From the NCBI RefSeq assembly GCF_014280875.1, contig NZ_JACLAL010000002.1:372001-436000 (forward strand): a stretch of 64,000 nt of DNA, read 5' to 3'. Of the stretch, positions 62,410-64,000 are shown piece by piece (positions within the stretch are counted from its first letter, which is position 1; each line of letters starts with the position of its first letter). A model generated the notes under the pieces. It was not told the origin of the DNA, searched no databases, and saw only the letters and a program-made list of their open reading frames with translations. This stretch comes from Paenirhizobium daejeonense (lineage in GTDB: Bacteria; Pseudomonadota; Alphaproteobacteria; Rhizobiales; Rhizobiaceae). The position numbers were made by a program, and so were the translations under genes.

Positions 62410-63318
62410 TCAGACCGTTCCCGCCAGCCGGGATACAGCAAGACAAAGGGCGCCGAAGCCATCTTCGGCGCCCTTGCTCATATGACGGGCACGCAGCCAT
62501 GCATGCACCATCTGCGGTTCCTCGCGAAACCACACATTGACCCCGTCCTCGACCAGACGCGCCGCGTAAAGACGGGCATCATCCCTGAGCGGGTCGAAAT
62601 GCGCCGCCGTCACATAGGTTCGTGGTAGCCCCGCAAAATTTTCGGAGAAGAGCGGAAAGGCCACCACGTCATCCGCCGGCGCCTTGAGAACCTCGCGATA
62701 ATAGCGAACATCGGCCGTCGAAAGCCCCGGAGCCTCGCTCATTTCGACATAGGAGCCGGTAATCAGGTCACCGCCAAGCCCCGGATAGATCAACGCCTGT
62801 CCAAGGATCGGCTCCGTCCGCCCCTCGTCCCTCGCTCGGATCGTCAACCCTGCAACGAGATTGCCGCCGGCGCTGTCGCCAATCAGCACCACCCTGTCGC
62901 CATCGGCGATCAATGCGTCGAGAACCGCCTGACAATCCTCATGTTGTGCGGGCCAGACGTGTTCCGGTGCCAGCCGATAGTCAATTGCGGTGAGTTCCGC
63001 CCCGACACGATCCGCAATCTCTGCGCAGATGGCGTCATGGCTTTCGAGCGAGCCAACGACGAAACCGCCGCCATGGATATAGACCAGCCGCACCGCGGTC
63101 CTCACCTTTGCCGGACGATAGAGACGCACCGGCACGCCGGCCACCTCTCCGTCGAGCTTCACAAGCCCCTCCGGCAGCGCGGGAGAAAACTGGGCGCACA
63201 AGGCGTTGTACCAGATGCGCTGCTGCGAGATCGGGGCATCGACCGCATCGGGCGGATAGAAGCTGTCGCATTTTTCGAGAAAGGCGAGAATGCCCGGTTC
63301 CGTAGGCATGGGTTTCAT
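62410..63318 (-). CDS. Hormone-sensitive-lipase-type alpha/beta esterase
   Basis: The 302-residue cytosolic carboxylesterase (family IV) has the oxyanion motif HGGGF and DYRLAPEHVWPAQ. The nucleophile is in GDSAGGNL, the Asp in AAHFDPLRDDA and the His in MVHAWLRAR. I chose ATG 63318 (MKPMPTEPG) with GGGAG nine bases upstream; the frame continues upward to 63360 without a site. The last codons (about 62446-62475) also form a perfect hairpin usable as terminator by the opposing transporter gene. Substrate unknown. Confidence 0.92.
   Translation of the reverse strand: MKPMPTEPGILAFLEKCDSFYPPDAVDAPISQQRIWYNALCAQFSPALPEGLVKLDGEVAGVPVRLYRPAKVRTAVRLVYIHGGGFVVGSLESHDAICAEIADRVGAELTAIDYRLAPEHVWPAQHEDCQAVLDALIADGDRVVLIGDSAGGNLVAGLTIRARDEGRTEPILGQALIYPGLGGDLITGSYVEMSEAPGLSTADVRYYREVLKAPADDVVAFPLFSENFAGLPRTYVTAAHFDPLRDDARLYAARLVEDGVNVWFREEPQMVHAWLRARHMSKGAEDGFGALCLAVSRLAGTV
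62446..62475 (+). terminator. Terminator-like hairpin inside the esterase C-terminal coding region
   Basis: AAGGGCGCCGAAG (62446-62458) and CTTCGGCGCCCTT (62463-62475) are perfect inverted repeats with a 4-base loop, 38 bases past the MHS transporter stop. No long T-run follows on the plus strand. On the minus strand it encodes KGAEDGFGAL of the esterase. Confidence 0.6.
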
Positions 63319-63469
63319 CGGTCCGTCTCCCTTGGGAAGATGCGGTGGATCGCATGACATTTCACATGGTCATGCACATCCTACCGGATCATCATCCGCA
63401 CCATCCGAGTCGTTGTGACTCCGATTGATCCGAAATGCTCTTCCATTTGCGTCCTTGAGAGTTCCAGAC

Positions 63470-64000
63470 ATGGCTTTTTCCATCGACATCCTCGACACCA
63501 TCACCGATCCCGGCAAGGCCGGCCGCCCGAACGAGGACAGGTTCGGTTTCAACCCCGATGCCGCCTTCGTTCTGGATGGCGCGACCGGGCTCGGCGACCG
63601 GCAGTTCATGGAGGGGCATGGCAGCGATGCGGCATGGATGGCGGAATTCGCGGCAAGCCGGCTCGGCGCAAGACTTGACGGTGTCGTTGACGTTGCGGAA
63701 ACCGTCCGGGCGGTATCCTCCGAAGCGCGCGATACCTTTCATGCCATTGCCGGCGAGCAGCCGCGTTATGCATGGCCGAGCAGCAGCCTGACAGGCCTGC
63801 ACCGTACACCCTCGGGTTTCGAATATTTCGGACTGGGCGATAGCTGCCTCTACCTCCTCCATGACGACGGCCACGGCGATTTCGTGATCCCCATCCCCGG
63901 CGCCTATGAATGGGAACAACTTGCCGCGCAGAAGCATATCGAGCGCACCGGCGGCATCGGCGCGTCCGGCAGCGCCGTCGGTGACCCTACGACGCTGGAG
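63470..64000 (+). CDS. PP2C-family protein phosphatase, 3' end cut by window
   Basis: An open frame starts at ATG 63470 and runs without stop to the right edge, giving 177 residues of a longer gene. It shows PP2C motifs: GRPNEDRFGF with metal-binding Asp, AAFVLDGATGLGD with the second metal Asp, and later FEYFGLGDSCLYLL (the GDS turn). These belong to Mn/Mg-dependent Ser/Thr phosphatases, although metal-site residues beyond the edge cannot be checked. GAGAG lies upstream of the start. Divergent from the esterase gene. Target proteins are unknown. Confidence 0.75.
   Translation, partial: MAFSIDILDTITDPGKAGRPNEDRFGFNPDAAFVLDGATGLGDRQFMEGHGSDAAWMAEFAASRLGARLDGVVDVAETVRAVSSEARDTFHAIAGEQPRYAWPSSSLTGLHRTPSGFEYFGLGDSCLYLLHDDGHGDFVIPIPGAYEWEQLAAQKHIERTGGIGASGSAVGDPTTLE

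Overview
The window is a 64 kb stretch of an alphaproteobacterial genome, most likely Rhizobiaceae (Rhizobium, Agrobacterium, Shinella or a relative). The pointers are high GC with dense GC-rich codon use, many ABC importers with dedicated regulators, a chemoreceptor ending in a W-E-E-F tail, the fused carnitine dehydrogenase/thioesterase typical of rhizobia, and two intergenic palindromic elements that look like rhizobial dispersed repeats. I see no rRNA, tRNA, CRISPR, insertion sequence or prophage. Both edges cut a gene: a DMT-family exporter on the left and a PP2C-like phosphatase on the right.

Positions 1-19,986 are mostly chromosomal housekeeping and small metabolic units. They hold a 25-residue membrane miniprotein with a strong ribosome site; an ArsR/methyltransferase fusion regulator joined to metF; a membrane chemoreceptor; ettA; an alpha/beta hydrolase; and a coupled operon of EamA exporter, CaiB-type CoA-transferase and ThDP enzyme. 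After these come a LysR/SDR divergent pair, a RidA homologue, a small PTP-like phosphatase, a MarR/DUF4432 pair, an L,D-transpeptidase and an orphan ParA.

Positions 19,987-32,668 look like one amine or amino-alcohol utilisation region. A five-gene minus-strand operon (N-formylglutamate-amidohydrolase-like hydrolase, APC permease, glutamine-synthetase-like ligase, aldehyde dehydrogenase, iron alcohol dehydrogenase) is divergent from an RpiR regulator. That regulator is followed by a complete ABC importer and a lone DhaL protein. The gene set fits gamma-glutamylation of an amino alcohol, two oxidation steps and removal of the glutamyl group, but the substrate is inferred.

Positions 32,773-46,369 are a quaternary-ammonium (carnitine / gamma-butyrobetaine) catabolic island. 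It holds a LuxR-type regulator, a PotABCD-like importer with a Tat-type binding protein, an SDR dehydrogenase and a GlxA/CdhR-like regulator. The enzymes are a dehydrocarnitine-cleaving BKACE enzyme, L-carnitine dehydrogenase fused to a thioesterase, an acyl-CoA dehydrogenase, an NDP-forming acyl-CoA ligase and a CaiD-like hydratase. Together they can bring carnitine to betaine through betainyl-CoA and, by inference, gamma-butyrobetaine to carnitine.

Positions 46,490-58,670 contain one oligopeptide-type ABC transporter (two permeases and a double-NBD ATPase) flanked by two paralogous 529-residue Tat-exported binding proteins. The second travels with a divergent HTH regulator, a CocE/NonD hydrolase and a zinc alcohol dehydrogenase. 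A membrane acyltransferase lies between. The last 5 kb hold a soluble double-PAS chemoreceptor, an ACT-domain protein, an MHS-family transporter, an HSL-type esterase and the truncated phosphatase.
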